Shown one piece after another: positions 1 to 8,629 of a stretch of 39,302 nucleotides of DNA; the first letter of the stretch is position 1; each line of letters begins with the position of its first letter. The stretch is from an uncultured Granulosicoccaceae bacterium (GTDB lineage Bacteria > Pseudomonadota > Gammaproteobacteria > Granulosicoccales > Granulosicoccaceae). The notes beneath the pieces were generated by a model, which was not told the origin of the DNA, did not search any database, and saw only the letters and a program-made list of their open reading frames with translations. Location: NCBI GenBank assembly GCA_937958675.1, contig CALGND010000124.1:1-39302 (forward strand). Direction: 5' to 3'. The position numbers and the translations under genes were made by a program.

Positions 1-197
1 TAATTGTTCGCTAGATCGAAATGCGTGATGCCTTGATCGAAAGCTGTTCGACACAGCTCTCGATGGGTGTTTTCGGCTACATCGTGGCCAAAGTTATGCC
101 ATAGACCGAATGAGATAGCCGGTAATTTAAGCCCGGAGTTACCACAGCGTCGATATACCATGGATTCATAGCGGTTGGGAGCTGGCATATATGGCAT
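1..197 (-). CDS. Aldo/keto reductase, YghZ/Gpr-like, N-terminal part (cut by window edge)
   Basis: The minus strand reads open from an ATG at 197 to the window edge, giving 65 residues. They include GLWHNFGH near residue 31 and GITHFDLANN at the end, which I recognise as the N-terminus of the YghZ / L-glyceraldehyde-3-phosphate reductase branch of the aldo/keto reductases. Those enzymes are NADPH-dependent TIM barrels that reduce small aldehydes, and the Asp of FDLANN is one of the catalytic residues in the family. A second ATG at 188 is an alternative start. The gene is divergent from the outer-membrane-type gene on the plus strand, with about 80 bp between the two starts. The rest of the protein, with the catalytic Tyr, Lys and His, lies outside the window. 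Confidence 0.85.
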   Translation of the reverse strand, partial: MPYMPAPNRYESMVYRRCGNSGLKLPAISFGLWHNFGHDVAENTHRELCRTAFDQGITHFDLANN

Positions 198-277
198 CGT
201 ACTATCCTGTTCTTAACAAAATAAATTTACTGGGGGTGTAGCACTGCTATCCTTTGATTCTACAACTACTGCAGGCA

Positions 278-937
278 ATGATGAAAAATAAAAGATTCAA
301 AATTCAGCACAAGAGAATTGCCCTCACAGCGTTGTTGATTTCTTTATGGTGCACCAATATACAAGCTTCAGCGCTACACGTTCAAGCGCAGTATGCCGTG
401 GTATCGGAGAGTGATTTTGGACCGGCGTTGGCGTTCCAACATGAACGTGCGATCGAGAATACCACTGTTTTTGCAGTTAGCGCTGGTCGGGTGATTGCAG
501 ACAATGTGTTCGGTTGGCCTGCTGAAGTAGTCGTTTACGGAAGCCTACAGCATTTTGATGAGCGAGGACTCCAGCCCAATATTTACGGCGCAACCGTTTA
601 TATCAAGGCTTATAAATTGTTTAGACTGGGTAGCATGCAATTCCCACTTCGCCTAGGGCTAGGCGAAGGCTTAAGTTATGTCAGCCGAATTCCCGCCGTC
701 GAAGTAGAGGACTTTGCTCCAGAAGAATCTGCCAAGCTCACAAACTACCTAGAATGGAGTATGCAAACATCTCTGCGATATTTAATGGGAGGCGATGAAG
801 GACGGTTCTCAAAAAACATCAAGAACGCATACATTGGCTACAGTATTTTTCACCGTTCAACCGCCTTTGGTCTATTCGCTGAAAAAGGCGGCGGCGTAAA
901 CTACATGGGTATTGGGGTGGAATTTACTTTCGATTAA
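278..937 (+). CDS. Small exported beta-barrel-like outer-membrane protein, possibly PagL/acyloxyacyl-hydrolase-like
   Basis: About 219 residues with a basic N-terminus, a hydrophobic segment (roughly IALTALLISLWCTNI) and a likely signal-peptidase site after IQASA. The mature part alternates hydrophobic and polar residues, is rich in Gly and aromatics, and ends in VEFTFD, a typical outer-membrane barrel C-terminus. The penultimate strands carry FHRSTAFG and GGGVNYMGIG. This arrangement of His-x-Ser followed by an NY-containing last strand recalls the lipid A deacylase PagL family, but I cannot confirm that and the catalytic Glu position is uncertain. An in-frame TTG at 254 exists. ATG 278 or 281 is preferred because CAGG lies just upstream and the signal peptide then starts cleanly. 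It stands alone, with no operon partner. Confidence 0.7.
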   Translation: MMKNKRFKIQHKRIALTALLISLWCTNIQASALHVQAQYAVVSESDFGPALAFQHERAIENTTVFAVSAGRVIADNVFGWPAEVVVYGSLQHFDERGLQPNIYGATVYIKAYKLFRLGSMQFPLRLGLGEGLSYVSRIPAVEVEDFAPEESAKLTNYLEWSMQTSLRYLMGGDEGRFSKNIKNAYIGYSIFHRSTAFGLFAEKGGGVNYMGIGVEFTFD

Positions 938-1008
938 ACAGCCTTAGTCATAGCATTGGATCGCGGATGGCCTGATAGGATGGAGTCTCTGTGCTTTAAA
1001 AAACTGAT

Positions 1009-1167
1009 ATGAAATGTAAAACGCGTGAAAGCAAGCTCTGCCTTGTGTGCAACAGGCCATTTTTCAACCGTAAGAAGTGGGAATCTAGAGGCCTATGGCC
1101 GTCTATTGTTTACTGTTCAGAACGTTGTCGTCGAAACGGTAATAAAAGTTCAACAAGCTCAAAATGA
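1009..1167 (+). CDS. DUF2256 small zinc-ribbon-like protein
   Basis: A 52-residue ORF that is easily missed. It has the DUF2256 pattern: Cys11-x2-Cys14 followed by NRPFFNRKKW, then Cys36-x3-Cys40 in YCSERCRRN. Four spaced cysteines and many basic residues suggest a small zinc-binding nucleic-acid-associated protein; the biochemical role is not known. From memory, genes of this family often sit beside cryptochrome/photolyase-like genes. Here it lies convergent to exactly such a gene, with 54 bp between the two 3' ends, which supports it being real. The ribosome-binding site is poor: the nearest purine-rich stretch, AGGATGGAG, is more than 20 nt upstream. Confidence 0.85.
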   Translation: MKCKTRESKLCLVCNRPFFNRKKWESRGLWPSIVYCSERCRRNGNKSSTSSK

Positions 1168-1221
1168 CTAGACACAGCTGGCGAGGCTTGTGAAGTGAAA
1201 CAGGTGTATTCAAATTGTTAA

Positions 1222-2634
1222 TCAGTTAAGCGTAGCTAAAAACGCTTCAGCGGTATTGATGTGCTCCTTCTTTTTTTCTGTTTGCATCCTTTCAGCATTT
1301 TTACACATCATCGCCCACCGGTGGTTTCCTGATAATTTATGTTGGTTTTTGATTATCCAACGCCAAAATAAAGCATCCCAAATTTGGCTCCATTCTCCTT
1401 TTTTATAGTGGCTCATTTTTATTATGTAGTTTGAGCCTGAAAAATAAGGTTTAGTTGTAATCAATCCACCATCAGCATTTTGGCTCATCGCATAAACATT
1501 AGGCACCATCACCCAATCATAGCTATCTACAAACATCTCCATAAACCACTTATAAATTTCATCAGGACTGATTTCGCACAGGAACATAAAGCCGCCAAGC
1601 ACCATCAGGCGCTCAATGTGATGGCAATATGCGTGGTCTTTTACTCTGGATATGCAATCATCCACTGGATCAATACCCGTTGTTGCCGAGTAAAAGCATG
1701 TTGGCATAGCTCGAGTGTGTTGCCAATGATTACCATTTCGCATCTCAACACCTAGGTCAACGTAGGTGGCACGCATAAATTCTCGCCATCCAATAACCTG
1801 TCGAATAAAACCTTCAACACTGTTTAAAGGAACATTGAATCTATCTGCGTGTTTTAGTGTTTGATCCACAACATAATCTGGAGTTAATAACCCCACGTTA
1901 AGCATCGGTGTAAGCACACTGTGATAGAGCCAGTTCTGGCCGGGTTCGATGGCATCCTCATATGTCCCAAATAGTTCGAATCTAGTGTGTAAAAACTCAT
2001 CCAGCCAACGCCTCGCCTGCACATGTGTAGTTGGATAATCGATGCTGGGTAGAGTAGGCAACATCTTAATTTGTTTTACTGGTAACTTTTTACGATTTTC
2101 TTCGTCATAACTCCATTTCCCTCCCTGTGGAGAATCTCCATCCATAAGTATGTTCAAGCGAACGCGTTGCCATTTATAAAAATCAGCCATATGCCAGCGT
2201 TTTTTATTCGCTCGCCACTGTTGATTATCATATGTACTATTGAGAAATCCGGGACTGGCTAACAACTCCAGAGATAAATCATAAGTTGAACTAGCGTCGC
2301 GCAATCTTTTTTCTAGCGTGTAGTCACAAGGCTCAACGCAACAAATATGAGTAAAACCATCAGCTACAAGCTGTTTGAGTACACCATCAAGCTCGCACAC
2401 ACCTCTCTGGTACTCAATATGCTCAGTTGTATATCCACTTTTTTCTAAGGCAGAATTAAACTCCGTCATTGAGTCTTTGTGAAAGGCGATTTTCTTTGAA
2501 TGAAAACGCATTGGGTATTGATCGTCGCCAAAAAACAATGAGTTCTGAAGTAATAAAATCTTTTCTGGATCTTTAAGAAAAACAGGATGGGACTCGAAAA
2601 GTTGATGAGGGAAAACCAACGCGGCAATACGCAT
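1222..2634 (-). CDS. Cryptochrome/photolyase family protein, COG3046 (6-4 photolyase / FeS-BCP branch)
   Basis: 470 residues with no transit signal. The N-terminal Rossmann-like domain starts MRIAALVFPHQLFE and carries FHKDSM near residue 51, the opening characteristic of the bacterial (6-4) photolyase-like branch (COG3046, PhrB of Agrobacterium). The helical FAD-binding half includes VIGWREFMRATY (280-291), YCHHIERLMVLGGF (336-349) and PNVYAMSQNADGG (378-390). Family members use FAD and blue light to repair UV lesions or as photoreceptors. PhrB-type proteins carry a 4Fe-4S cluster held by four cysteines. Here Cys353 matches the first, but the CxxC...C loop expected after NYIIKMSHY is replaced by KKGEWSQIWD (411-420), so the cluster is probably absent. 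The adjacent DUF2256 gene supports the family call. Confidence 0.9.
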   Translation of the reverse strand: MRIAALVFPHQLFESHPVFLKDPEKILLLQNSLFFGDDQYPMRFHSKKIAFHKDSMTEFNSALEKSGYTTEHIEYQRGVCELDGVLKQLVADGFTHICCVEPCDYTLEKRLRDASSTYDLSLELLASPGFLNSTYDNQQWRANKKRWHMADFYKWQRVRLNILMDGDSPQGGKWSYDEENRKKLPVKQIKMLPTLPSIDYPTTHVQARRWLDEFLHTRFELFGTYEDAIEPGQNWLYHSVLTPMLNVGLLTPDYVVDQTLKHADRFNVPLNSVEGFIRQVIGWREFMRATYVDLGVEMRNGNHWQHTRAMPTCFYSATTGIDPVDDCISRVKDHAYCHHIERLMVLGGFMFLCEISPDEIYKWFMEMFVDSYDWVMVPNVYAMSQNADGGLITTKPYFSGSNYIIKMSHYKKGEWSQIWDALFWRWIIKNQHKLSGNHRWAMMCKNAERMQTEKKKEHINTAEAFLATLN

Positions 2635-3213
2635 AAGAAATAATGGCCTGTTTACTCTGGATTAACAATGTGTATACGTTGAGCCGTGATTTACAGATCA
2701 ATACAATTGAAGATAAGTGCCTTTACTTAACATAATTGAATAGCTGCGTTATGGACGCTGAAGGATAGAAAGCAGGGCGCGGTTATCTGTGCTCGATTAT
2801 GTTTGCTACGTACCGACGGGAGCGTTTGTTAAATATTTGAACAGAAATGGTTATCTGGCAATGCCACGATAAGACGTATGGCGGGGCTAGATGTATTGAT
2901 TGACCGTAACGACTTGGATTTTTTTGAAAAAAACCTGAGCAACGTCACATTTGGTAGTCGGGAAGCCCGCTTTTAAGCGACTTCAAGCACTAAAGGCGAT
3001 GTTTGCTTGCAGTAGCGCTATTGGCATGACCAAACGTGCCGATATCATCTGATACAGAAAGGTTATCTGTGTTAAGAACAATGTTTTACTGATTTCGGAA
3101 CGAATCCGGCTGCATTGCCAAAAAGGGTTGGCATTGCTGGGCGTTAGAGACAACTGCTAGATTTGACACCCAAATAAGTTCTGCAAAAAACCTTGGCAGA
3201 AAGTTAGCAAATT
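2635..3213. other. Intergenic region without a supported gene
   Basis: This is a 579-bp gap between the divergent photolyase and diguanylate cyclase genes. Short reading frames exist, such as a 33-codon one from 2878, but none has a recognisable product or a good ribosome-binding site. The nonamer GGTTATCTG occurs three times (near 2779, 2850 and 3061), too sparse to call a repeat array. Small dyads such as AAGCCCGCTT and GCTTTTAAGC near 2965 could form weak hairpins. I see no known c-di-GMP riboswitch core. It probably holds promoters for both flanking genes and may include decayed coding sequence. Confidence 0.5.
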
Positions 3214-5538
3214 ATGTCGGCCGGAAATATAGAATTGACTTTATCAAAATTCGTTTTAATCGGGAGTCTACGCTCCAGAATAGTCATTGTAATCTCATTG
3301 ATGACTATTGCTGTGCAATTGGCGATCTACTCTGTTGTAGACAGAACCAATCAGGACTTTAAGCAATCTCACGGTGACGCAATGGCAACCCGAGTTGCAG
3401 AAATAGTACCGTCGGTTGTTGACGCAGAATTTCAATTGCTTACCAATGAACTGCTGAAATATAAAAATCAACTGAGCAGTAGTGTTTCTTCGAATGCAGA
3501 TTTTAACGTTAACGACACTATAGCCCTGACTAACAAGCAGAACTCAGAATCCCTGCTTGTTGAAAATCGTCAATTCATTCTCAGAGACTCCAGTGGGTCT
3601 GTCATATATCATGGTGGTGGACCTCAAGTGGAGGACATCCCCACGCAGAATCACTCTGCATATTCAGCCAACGAATTTAGGCTTGGTGGTGTTTTTTCCA
3701 ATGACGAATCCTATCTTATGACGACCACCGACATTAACGTGGGAGTGGATAGTTATAGCCTATCTGCTGTGTCAAGCATTAAACACAACATATTACCGCA
3801 GGTGGAAAAGCTTGCTAGAGTTAGCGTCAATGTGACTCAAATTGCTAAAGAAAATGTTAGTGACATGGGCAATAAGCTGGGCAGCATTCAGATTCCAGAT
3901 TTTCCAGAGGCATTAATAGAAGGAAAATATAATGGTTTTAATGAGCTAGGCCTCCTAATAGACGCTCAGCAAGTCCGATTGCAAATATTGATGGCATCCA
4001 GTCTGATCATCGTTCTTTTTCTTGGGATGGCTCTAGCCCGTGAATTAACAAAACCGCTACGGTTGCTAGTTGACGCGACGAAAAAAATCAAAAATGGGGA
4101 CTATTCAGTTAAGGTGCCCACGATGCATCGTGATGAAATTGGAGAGCTTGCACACACCATAGATATTATGCGGGAGCACGTTGGCGAAAGAGAGGAGGAG
4201 ATACTCAAGCTCGCCTACGCCGATAGATTAACTAATTTGCCCAACAGAGCTCTTTTCGATGATCGACTCAACACCGCTGTCGCACATTGCGAGCGCAAAG
4301 ATGAACCGTTTGCCGTAGTTATGCTTGATATGAATCGGTTTAAGTATATTAATGATGTACTGGGCCATGAGTCTGGTGATGCTGTATTAAAGGAAGTTGC
4401 TTTGCGTTTAAAAACAACGCTTCGTCGATCGGATTCGGTTGCAAGGTTAGGTGGGGATGAGTTCTCGCTTCTGTTGCATGACGTAAGTGAAGAGACAATT
4501 CTTGCTGCTATTGGTAGAATTTCTGCAGTCTTTGAAGAGCCTGTAACATTAAACAACCAACCAATTGATATAGGGTGTAGTATCGGGATTGCTAAGTATC
4601 CCGAACATGGCACAGATGCGAGCACGCTGCTGCGCCGCGCAGACATGGCTATGTATTCTGCCAAACGGACAGATACAATCTACGCGTTCTATGATCCGAA
4701 TTGTGAAGAACACCGTGAAGAGCACCTATCATTGCTCAGCGAAATAAAACGTGCGATTGAGAAAGATGAATTGCAATTATTCTTTCAGCCAAAGGTTACG
4801 TTTGGCGATTCGTCTGTGCTTGCTGTTGAAGCGTTACTACGTTGGCAGCATCCTAGTAGAGGATTGATCCCGCCCGACGAATTTATACCATTTGCAGAGC
4901 GCACAGGTGCAATCAGACTGATTACCCGTTGGTTGATTGCCAAGGCTATGATTCAAGCTCGAAGTTGGGTTGATCAGGGTCTGGTGATAAAGTTGTCACT
5001 TAATATATCTGCTCGTGACCTGCTCGATTCTGATTTTTCCAGCTACATTGATAAGCGCCTTAGAGAACACGGGGTGGAAGCTTCGATGATTTGTATGGAA
5101 ATCACTGAAAGTGCGCTAATGGAAGATCCTATCAAAGCAAGACGCACTGTAGAAGAGTTGCATCAGCTAGGGCTGTCGATATCTATAGATGATTACGGCA
5201 CTGGTTATAGTTCACTTGCGTACGTAAAGAACCTGCCTGTCAACGAGTTAAAGATCGATCGCGAATTCATCAAAAATATGATAAACAACAAGGAAGATGT
5301 TGCAATCGTACGCTCCACCATTGAGCTTGGCCATAACCTTGGGCTTAAGGTAGTGGCTGAAGGTATTGAACGTGAAGAAGAGATGCAGATGCTGAAAGAC
5401 TTCGGCTGCGATGAGGCACAAGGCTACCTTATCAGTAAGGCTCTATCTGCTGCAGATATGGATGCCTGGATATCTGAAAACCGAAAACTACCGACAGATT
5501 TCTGTACTCAGCCCAAGCTGAAGTCAGTTGGTCAGTAA
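3214..5538 (+). CDS. Membrane-bound HAMP-GGDEF-EAL c-di-GMP turnover protein
   Basis: 774 residues. A transmembrane helix at about 23-42 is followed by a periplasmic sensor of about 210 residues with no recognised subtype, then a second helix at about 256-275. A HAMP domain follows at about 276-330, with a diguanylate cyclase domain at about 335-495 and an EAL phosphodiesterase domain at about 505-755. The cyclase signature is intact: GGDEF at 413-417 with an RxxD inhibitory site, RRSD at 404-407, five residues before it. The EAL domain keeps EALLR (539-543), LNIS, MEITES, IDDYGTGYSS, LKID and VAEGIE, so the metal- and base-providing residues appear present. Both making and degrading c-di-GMP are therefore possible; the net activity cannot be read from sequence. 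It is monocistronic. Confidence 0.95.
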   Translation: MSAGNIELTLSKFVLIGSLRSRIVIVISLMTIAVQLAIYSVVDRTNQDFKQSHGDAMATRVAEIVPSVVDAEFQLLTNELLKYKNQLSSSVSSNADFNVNDTIALTNKQNSESLLVENRQFILRDSSGSVIYHGGGPQVEDIPTQNHSAYSANEFRLGGVFSNDESYLMTTTDINVGVDSYSLSAVSSIKHNILPQVEKLARVSVNVTQIAKENVSDMGNKLGSIQIPDFPEALIEGKYNGFNELGLLIDAQQVRLQILMASSLIIVLFLGMALARELTKPLRLLVDATKKIKNGDYSVKVPTMHRDEIGELAHTIDIMREHVGEREEEILKLAYADRLTNLPNRALFDDRLNTAVAHCERKDEPFAVVMLDMNRFKYINDVLGHESGDAVLKEVALRLKTTLRRSDSVARLGGDEFSLLLHDVSEETILAAIGRISAVFEEPVTLNNQPIDIGCSIGIAKYPEHGTDASTLLRRADMAMYSAKRTDTIYAFYDPNCEEHREEHLSLLSEIKRAIEKDELQLFFQPKVTFGDSSVLAVEALLRWQHPSRGLIPPDEFIPFAERTGAIRLITRWLIAKAMIQARSWVDQGLVIKLSLNISARDLLDSDFSSYIDKRLREHGVEASMICMEITESALMEDPIKARRTVEELHQLGLSISIDDYGTGYSSLAYVKNLPVNELKIDREFIKNMINNKEDVAIVRSTIELGHNLGLKVVAEGIEREEEMQMLKDFGCDEAQGYLISKALSAADMDAWISENRKLPTDFCTQPKLKSVGQ

Positions 5539-5554
5539 ACGCTTTACACCATTG

Positions 5555-5592
5555 ACTTGGTTAGTTACAGTCTACGAAATCACTAACCAAGT
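5555..5592. promoter_or_regulatory. Perfect 11-bp inverted repeat upstream of glutaredoxin
   Basis: ACTTGGTTAGT at 5555-5565 is exactly repeated in inverted form as ACTAACCAAGT at 5582-5592, with a 16-nt spacer. It begins 16 bp after the GGDEF-EAL stop and ends 16 bp before the glutaredoxin ATG. There is no T-run on either strand, so it is not a textbook intrinsic terminator. A TTGACT hexamer overlaps the left arm, which would fit an operator over a promoter. An mRNA hairpin at the glutaredoxin start is the alternative. Confidence 0.55.
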
Positions 5593-5608
5593 AAAATAGA
5601 ACTCTCTT

Positions 5609-5977
5609 ATGTTGTTAAAACTTGTTCGTAACGGGCTTGGTGCCGTTATTGTGTTTGTTGATCGGGTTTCTCGCCCTAAGGCCATGCAGCGTACGCCAGA
5701 TGAACAAAGCCGTGTTCAATCGCTAATGGATGATTTGTCTTTGTATCAATTTCATGCCTGTCCATTCTGTGTCAAAACACGTCGCGCGATTCATGCTTTA
5801 GGCGTTGATATTGAGTTACGTGATATTAAAAAAGATCTTAGACATCGTGAAGATCTGCAACAGGGTGGAGGTCAAGTGAAAGTACCTTGTCTTCGAATCG
5901 AAGATAGCAACGAAGTGCGTTGGATGTATGAGTCGGATGATATCATTGATTTTTTGAATCAACGCGCTAATGCATAG
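5609..5977 (+). CDS. Glutaredoxin-domain protein with N-terminal membrane-associating helix
   Basis: 122 residues. The first 20 form a hydrophobic or amphipathic helix (GLGAVIVFVDRVS) followed by RPKAMQRTP, a layout I know from a widespread gammaproteobacterial glutaredoxin/GST-N-like family. The thioredoxin-fold part runs from about 45. It has the dithiol active site CPFC in FHACPFCVKTRRAIH, the GGGQVKVPCLRI segment with the cis-proline, and ends YESDDIIDFL. It should catalyse glutathione-dependent disulfide exchange at the inner membrane surface. No clear Shine-Dalgarno precedes the ATG, and an 11-bp inverted repeat lies directly upstream. It stands alone. Confidence 0.88.
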   Translation: MLLKLVRNGLGAVIVFVDRVSRPKAMQRTPDEQSRVQSLMDDLSLYQFHACPFCVKTRRAIHALGVDIELRDIKKDLRHREDLQQGGGQVKVPCLRIEDSNEVRWMYESDDIIDFLNQRANA

Positions 5978-6099
5978 TGCTCCAAGCTGACCTGTTTAAT
6001 AGGTAATATTTTTGTTAATTGTGGTAATCACTCCAACTATTAGCCAATTAGATCAATCATACTTGCTGAAATACTCCCTATTTATAATGGATTAGGTTG

Positions 6100-7569
6100 A
6101 TGAAATCCCTGCTGTTGCTACTTGTTCTTAGCCTTGCCTATACGGCCAATATTCACGCCCAATCAAGCGATAAAATTACTTTTGGCAATAGGTTGATCTG
6201 TGCGCTTGACGAGGTTGGTGGTGTTAACTGCATAACAGGTGATGCTTTTATGCGTTTGCAGCCACCTGCTAACACACCAGCGCTAACAACCCTTTCAGCA
6301 GGTGATGTCCATGTTTGTGGGATAACTCAATCCGGCACAGCGTTCTGTTGGGGTGATAATAACTTCGGGCAACTAGACGCCCCGCAAGATGTTCAGTTTA
6401 TAAGCATCAGTTCAGGTACAAACCTTTCATGTGGCGTAACCACTGATAATAGTGCTGTTTGTTGGGGGCTAAACTCACATGGTGAGACAGAGCCTCCAAA
6501 CGACAAACGCTACACCCAAACGACGCATGACGACACAACAAGCTGTGGTTTGCAACTCGATGGAAAGGTCTCGTGTTGGGGGCAATTTCCTGAGCTCGGA
6601 GATCGGGTTGCTCAATACAGGTTTACCAAGATAGATATGGATAGCAACCTTAACGGCTTATGCGGTGTTACTGATCAAAACGATGTGCGATGTACTTTTA
6701 GTAACCGAGACATTCGGGGCAATATGGTCGACGTAGCGATGTCAGACAATCTCTGGTGCGGGCTTTCTGCATCTGGCGATATCACTTGTCAAACAAATTA
6801 CATTTTCTCACCATGGCAAAACCACTTGACTGCACGAATCAATGATATCAACAGCGGGCCTAATGTCGTGGCAATTTATGGTGATAGCACGGGGAATAGT
6901 ATTCGATCTAACAGAATTTGCTACGAATTAGACACCGGTGAGTTTGGATGCATCGTGCGTGAAATATTTGCAGAGCCGGTACTGCCCGGAGTGCAATCTA
7001 ATGCGCCCGATGCTGCGCAGAACCTAAGTGCCGACGTCTACTCCGACTCAACGGTTGAGTTAGTTTGGGCAGCTCCGTCTAATATAGCGGGCGCTGATAT
7101 TTATAGAAACAATGAGTTGCTTGATACGACGTCGAATGGATCAAGCTATATTGACACTACATTAATTCCTGGCGTTCAATATGAGTATTCGGTTGCGATA
7201 TTTTTTATTGATGGAACTCGTAGCGCGCTCAGTACGTCGGTTAGTGTTACTACAGGGCAGACCTCTACCGGTATGGAAACCGGTTATACGCCGGTAGACA
7301 GGCCATCTAAACCGACAGGGCTAACAGCGGCTATTTATAATCAAAATGAAATCGAACTATTCTGGGACAGGTTAGCCAGCCTAACAAATGATTTCAATGG
7401 CTACGAAATTTGGAAAAATCAAGAGTTTTTTGCGTTCACGCGCGGTATTAGTTTCTATGACAATAGTGTTCAAGCGAATACCTTGTACCACTATGATGTT
7501 GTCGCGGTAAGTCGAGATGGCACCATACTCGGATTTACTGGAATTGATTTAAATACCGGTGCAGAATAA
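6100..7569 (+). CDS. Secreted RCC1-like repeat protein with two C-terminal fibronectin type III modules
   Basis: The start is ATG 6100 rather than the adjacent in-frame TTG at 6097, giving 489 residues. A signal peptide, MKSLLLLLVLSLAYTANIHAQ, is followed by five or so RCC1-type blade repeats of the form CG(I/V/L)...G...CWG: VCGITQSGTAFCWGDN, SCGVTTDNSAVCWGLN, SCGLQLDGKVSCWG and two degraded ones. Each contains a Cys pair, suggesting disulfides in an exported propeller. Two Fn3-like modules follow, at about 305-385 and 400-488, marked by VELVWAAPS and IELFWDRLA. Their sequence style matches the modules of the secreted protein at 12835-14634. The function is unknown; an extracellular adhesive or binding role is an inference. 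Confidence 0.8.
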   Translation: MKSLLLLLVLSLAYTANIHAQSSDKITFGNRLICALDEVGGVNCITGDAFMRLQPPANTPALTTLSAGDVHVCGITQSGTAFCWGDNNFGQLDAPQDVQFISISSGTNLSCGVTTDNSAVCWGLNSHGETEPPNDKRYTQTTHDDTTSCGLQLDGKVSCWGQFPELGDRVAQYRFTKIDMDSNLNGLCGVTDQNDVRCTFSNRDIRGNMVDVAMSDNLWCGLSASGDITCQTNYIFSPWQNHLTARINDINSGPNVVAIYGDSTGNSIRSNRICYELDTGEFGCIVREIFAEPVLPGVQSNAPDAAQNLSADVYSDSTVELVWAAPSNIAGADIYRNNELLDTTSNGSSYIDTTLIPGVQYEYSVAIFFIDGTRSALSTSVSVTTGQTSTGMETGYTPVDRPSKPTGLTAAIYNQNEIELFWDRLASLTNDFNGYEIWKNQEFFAFTRGISFYDNSVQANTLYHYDVVAVSRDGTILGFTGIDLNTGAE

Positions 7570-7573
7570 GCAA

Positions 7574-7601
7574 CTCAGATCCATGGAGTGTTGAATCTGA
7601 G
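7574..7601. terminator. Bidirectional hairpin between convergent genes
   Basis: CTCAGATCCA (7574-7583) and TGAATCTGAG (7592-7601) pair at 9 of 10 positions around an 8-nt loop. The hairpin fills the gap between the plus-strand RCC1/Fn3 gene stop (7569) and the minus-strand epimerase stop (7607). There is no strong U-tract on the plus side and only a modest T-rich stretch on the minus side, so it may be a weak or bidirectional terminator. Confidence 0.5.
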
Positions 7602-7606
7602 GCGGG

Positions 7607-8479
7607 CTAGCCAATAGTGATGCGTATAGTATGGCTAAATATATCGTTCGACGGTAGCGATAACATATCCGATTTATTCTCGAAATTGCCATCCGAATCT
7701 ATATAGTCGCTGATACCAAACCAGGGTTCAATACATACGAATCGTGCGCCGGGCTTTGCCCAAATACCCAGATGAGGTGCAGCGCCAGTATCAACAGTCA
7801 ATTGAGGCTTTTGGTTGCTTCGTAAGGTGATTTTCTTGGATTCGATATTTTTGAATACCAATGCATCTTGATCAAATAGTGTTTCGCTGAGTTTAATAGT
7901 GTTGTTATCTAATTCATACGGGCTGCTTTCAGTTGCCAGTAAGCCTGCGTCGTTTAACATTACGCGGCGTAACGATTCTGCGTGTTCAAAATGAATGTCG
8001 AAATCAGAAAGCGACAGATCATTTTTTGTTTCGTCAGTTGTTTGAAGTAAAAATGCTGGGTGTGAGCCCAACGTGAAAATCATAGTATCGGAATCAAGAT
8101 TCTTCACCTCGTATGTGATACTTAAAGTGTCGAAGTTTAGCGAGAAATGAACCGTTAGTTCAAAGTCCCAAGGGTACATCGCCAGTGACGTAGCGTCAGA
8201 TCGGAGTCTCATGCTCAGATCTGATTGGGTTTGAGCTATACAATCAAATACAGCTTGACGAGCAATACCATGGCGCATCATTTGATAGGTCTTGCCGCGG
8301 TATTTCATTTCATCATTGGCGAGGGTGCCAACAATAGGGAATAATATCGGTGCACGCCCAGACCACACGTCTGGATTTCCTTGCCATAGATATTCCTGAG
8401 AACTTGATTGCAGACTGCTTAATTCAGCGCCTAGTGGATTAACTGTAGCCATGAGCTGATCGTGTTGAATTTTGATCAT
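7607..8479 (-). CDS. Aldose 1-epimerase family protein (LacX-like)
   Basis: 290 residues, matching the galactose-mutarotase-like superfamily. The N-terminal block has NPLGAELSSLQ and YLWQGNPDVWSGRAPILFPIVG, the latter ending in the family's FP(I/V)VG motif. Putative catalytic residues are His in MRHGIARQ, His in GSHPAFLL, and Glu in CIEPWFGISDY near the C-terminus. These enzymes interconvert alpha and beta anomers of sugars in the cytoplasm; the LacX branch is mostly unassigned in substrate. There is no signal peptide. No operon partner is evident: the next minus-strand gene upstream ends 150 bp away. Confidence 0.88.
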   Translation of the reverse strand: MIKIQHDQLMATVNPLGAELSSLQSSSQEYLWQGNPDVWSGRAPILFPIVGTLANDEMKYRGKTYQMMRHGIARQAVFDCIAQTQSDLSMRLRSDATSLAMYPWDFELTVHFSLNFDTLSITYEVKNLDSDTMIFTLGSHPAFLLQTTDETKNDLSLSDFDIHFEHAESLRRVMLNDAGLLATESSPYELDNNTIKLSETLFDQDALVFKNIESKKITLRSNQKPQLTVDTGAAPHLGIWAKPGARFVCIEPWFGISDYIDSDGNFENKSDMLSLPSNDIFSHTIRITIG

Positions 8480-8629
8480 TATATTAAGCTAGACCTATTT
8501 TGGATTTGCTATCATAAACAAATATTAGCAGTGACTGGCAAGAGCCGTAGTGTTTTCAATGCTGGCTTGGGTGGTTACCGGAACATCACGACATATACCC
8601 TGACGGAGAAGAGCGTATGTGCCGTAGGG

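Noticed and set aside
1480-1755. 91-residue open frame opposite the photolyase gene
   Set aside because: It is fully inside the photolyase coding region on the other strand, has no recognisable motif and its composition follows the antisense of the conserved C-terminal half.
2778-3069. Three copies of GGTTATCTG and short ORFs before the GGDEF-EAL gene
   Set aside because: Spacing is irregular and the flanks do not match, so it is not a repeat array; the small frames have no family signature.
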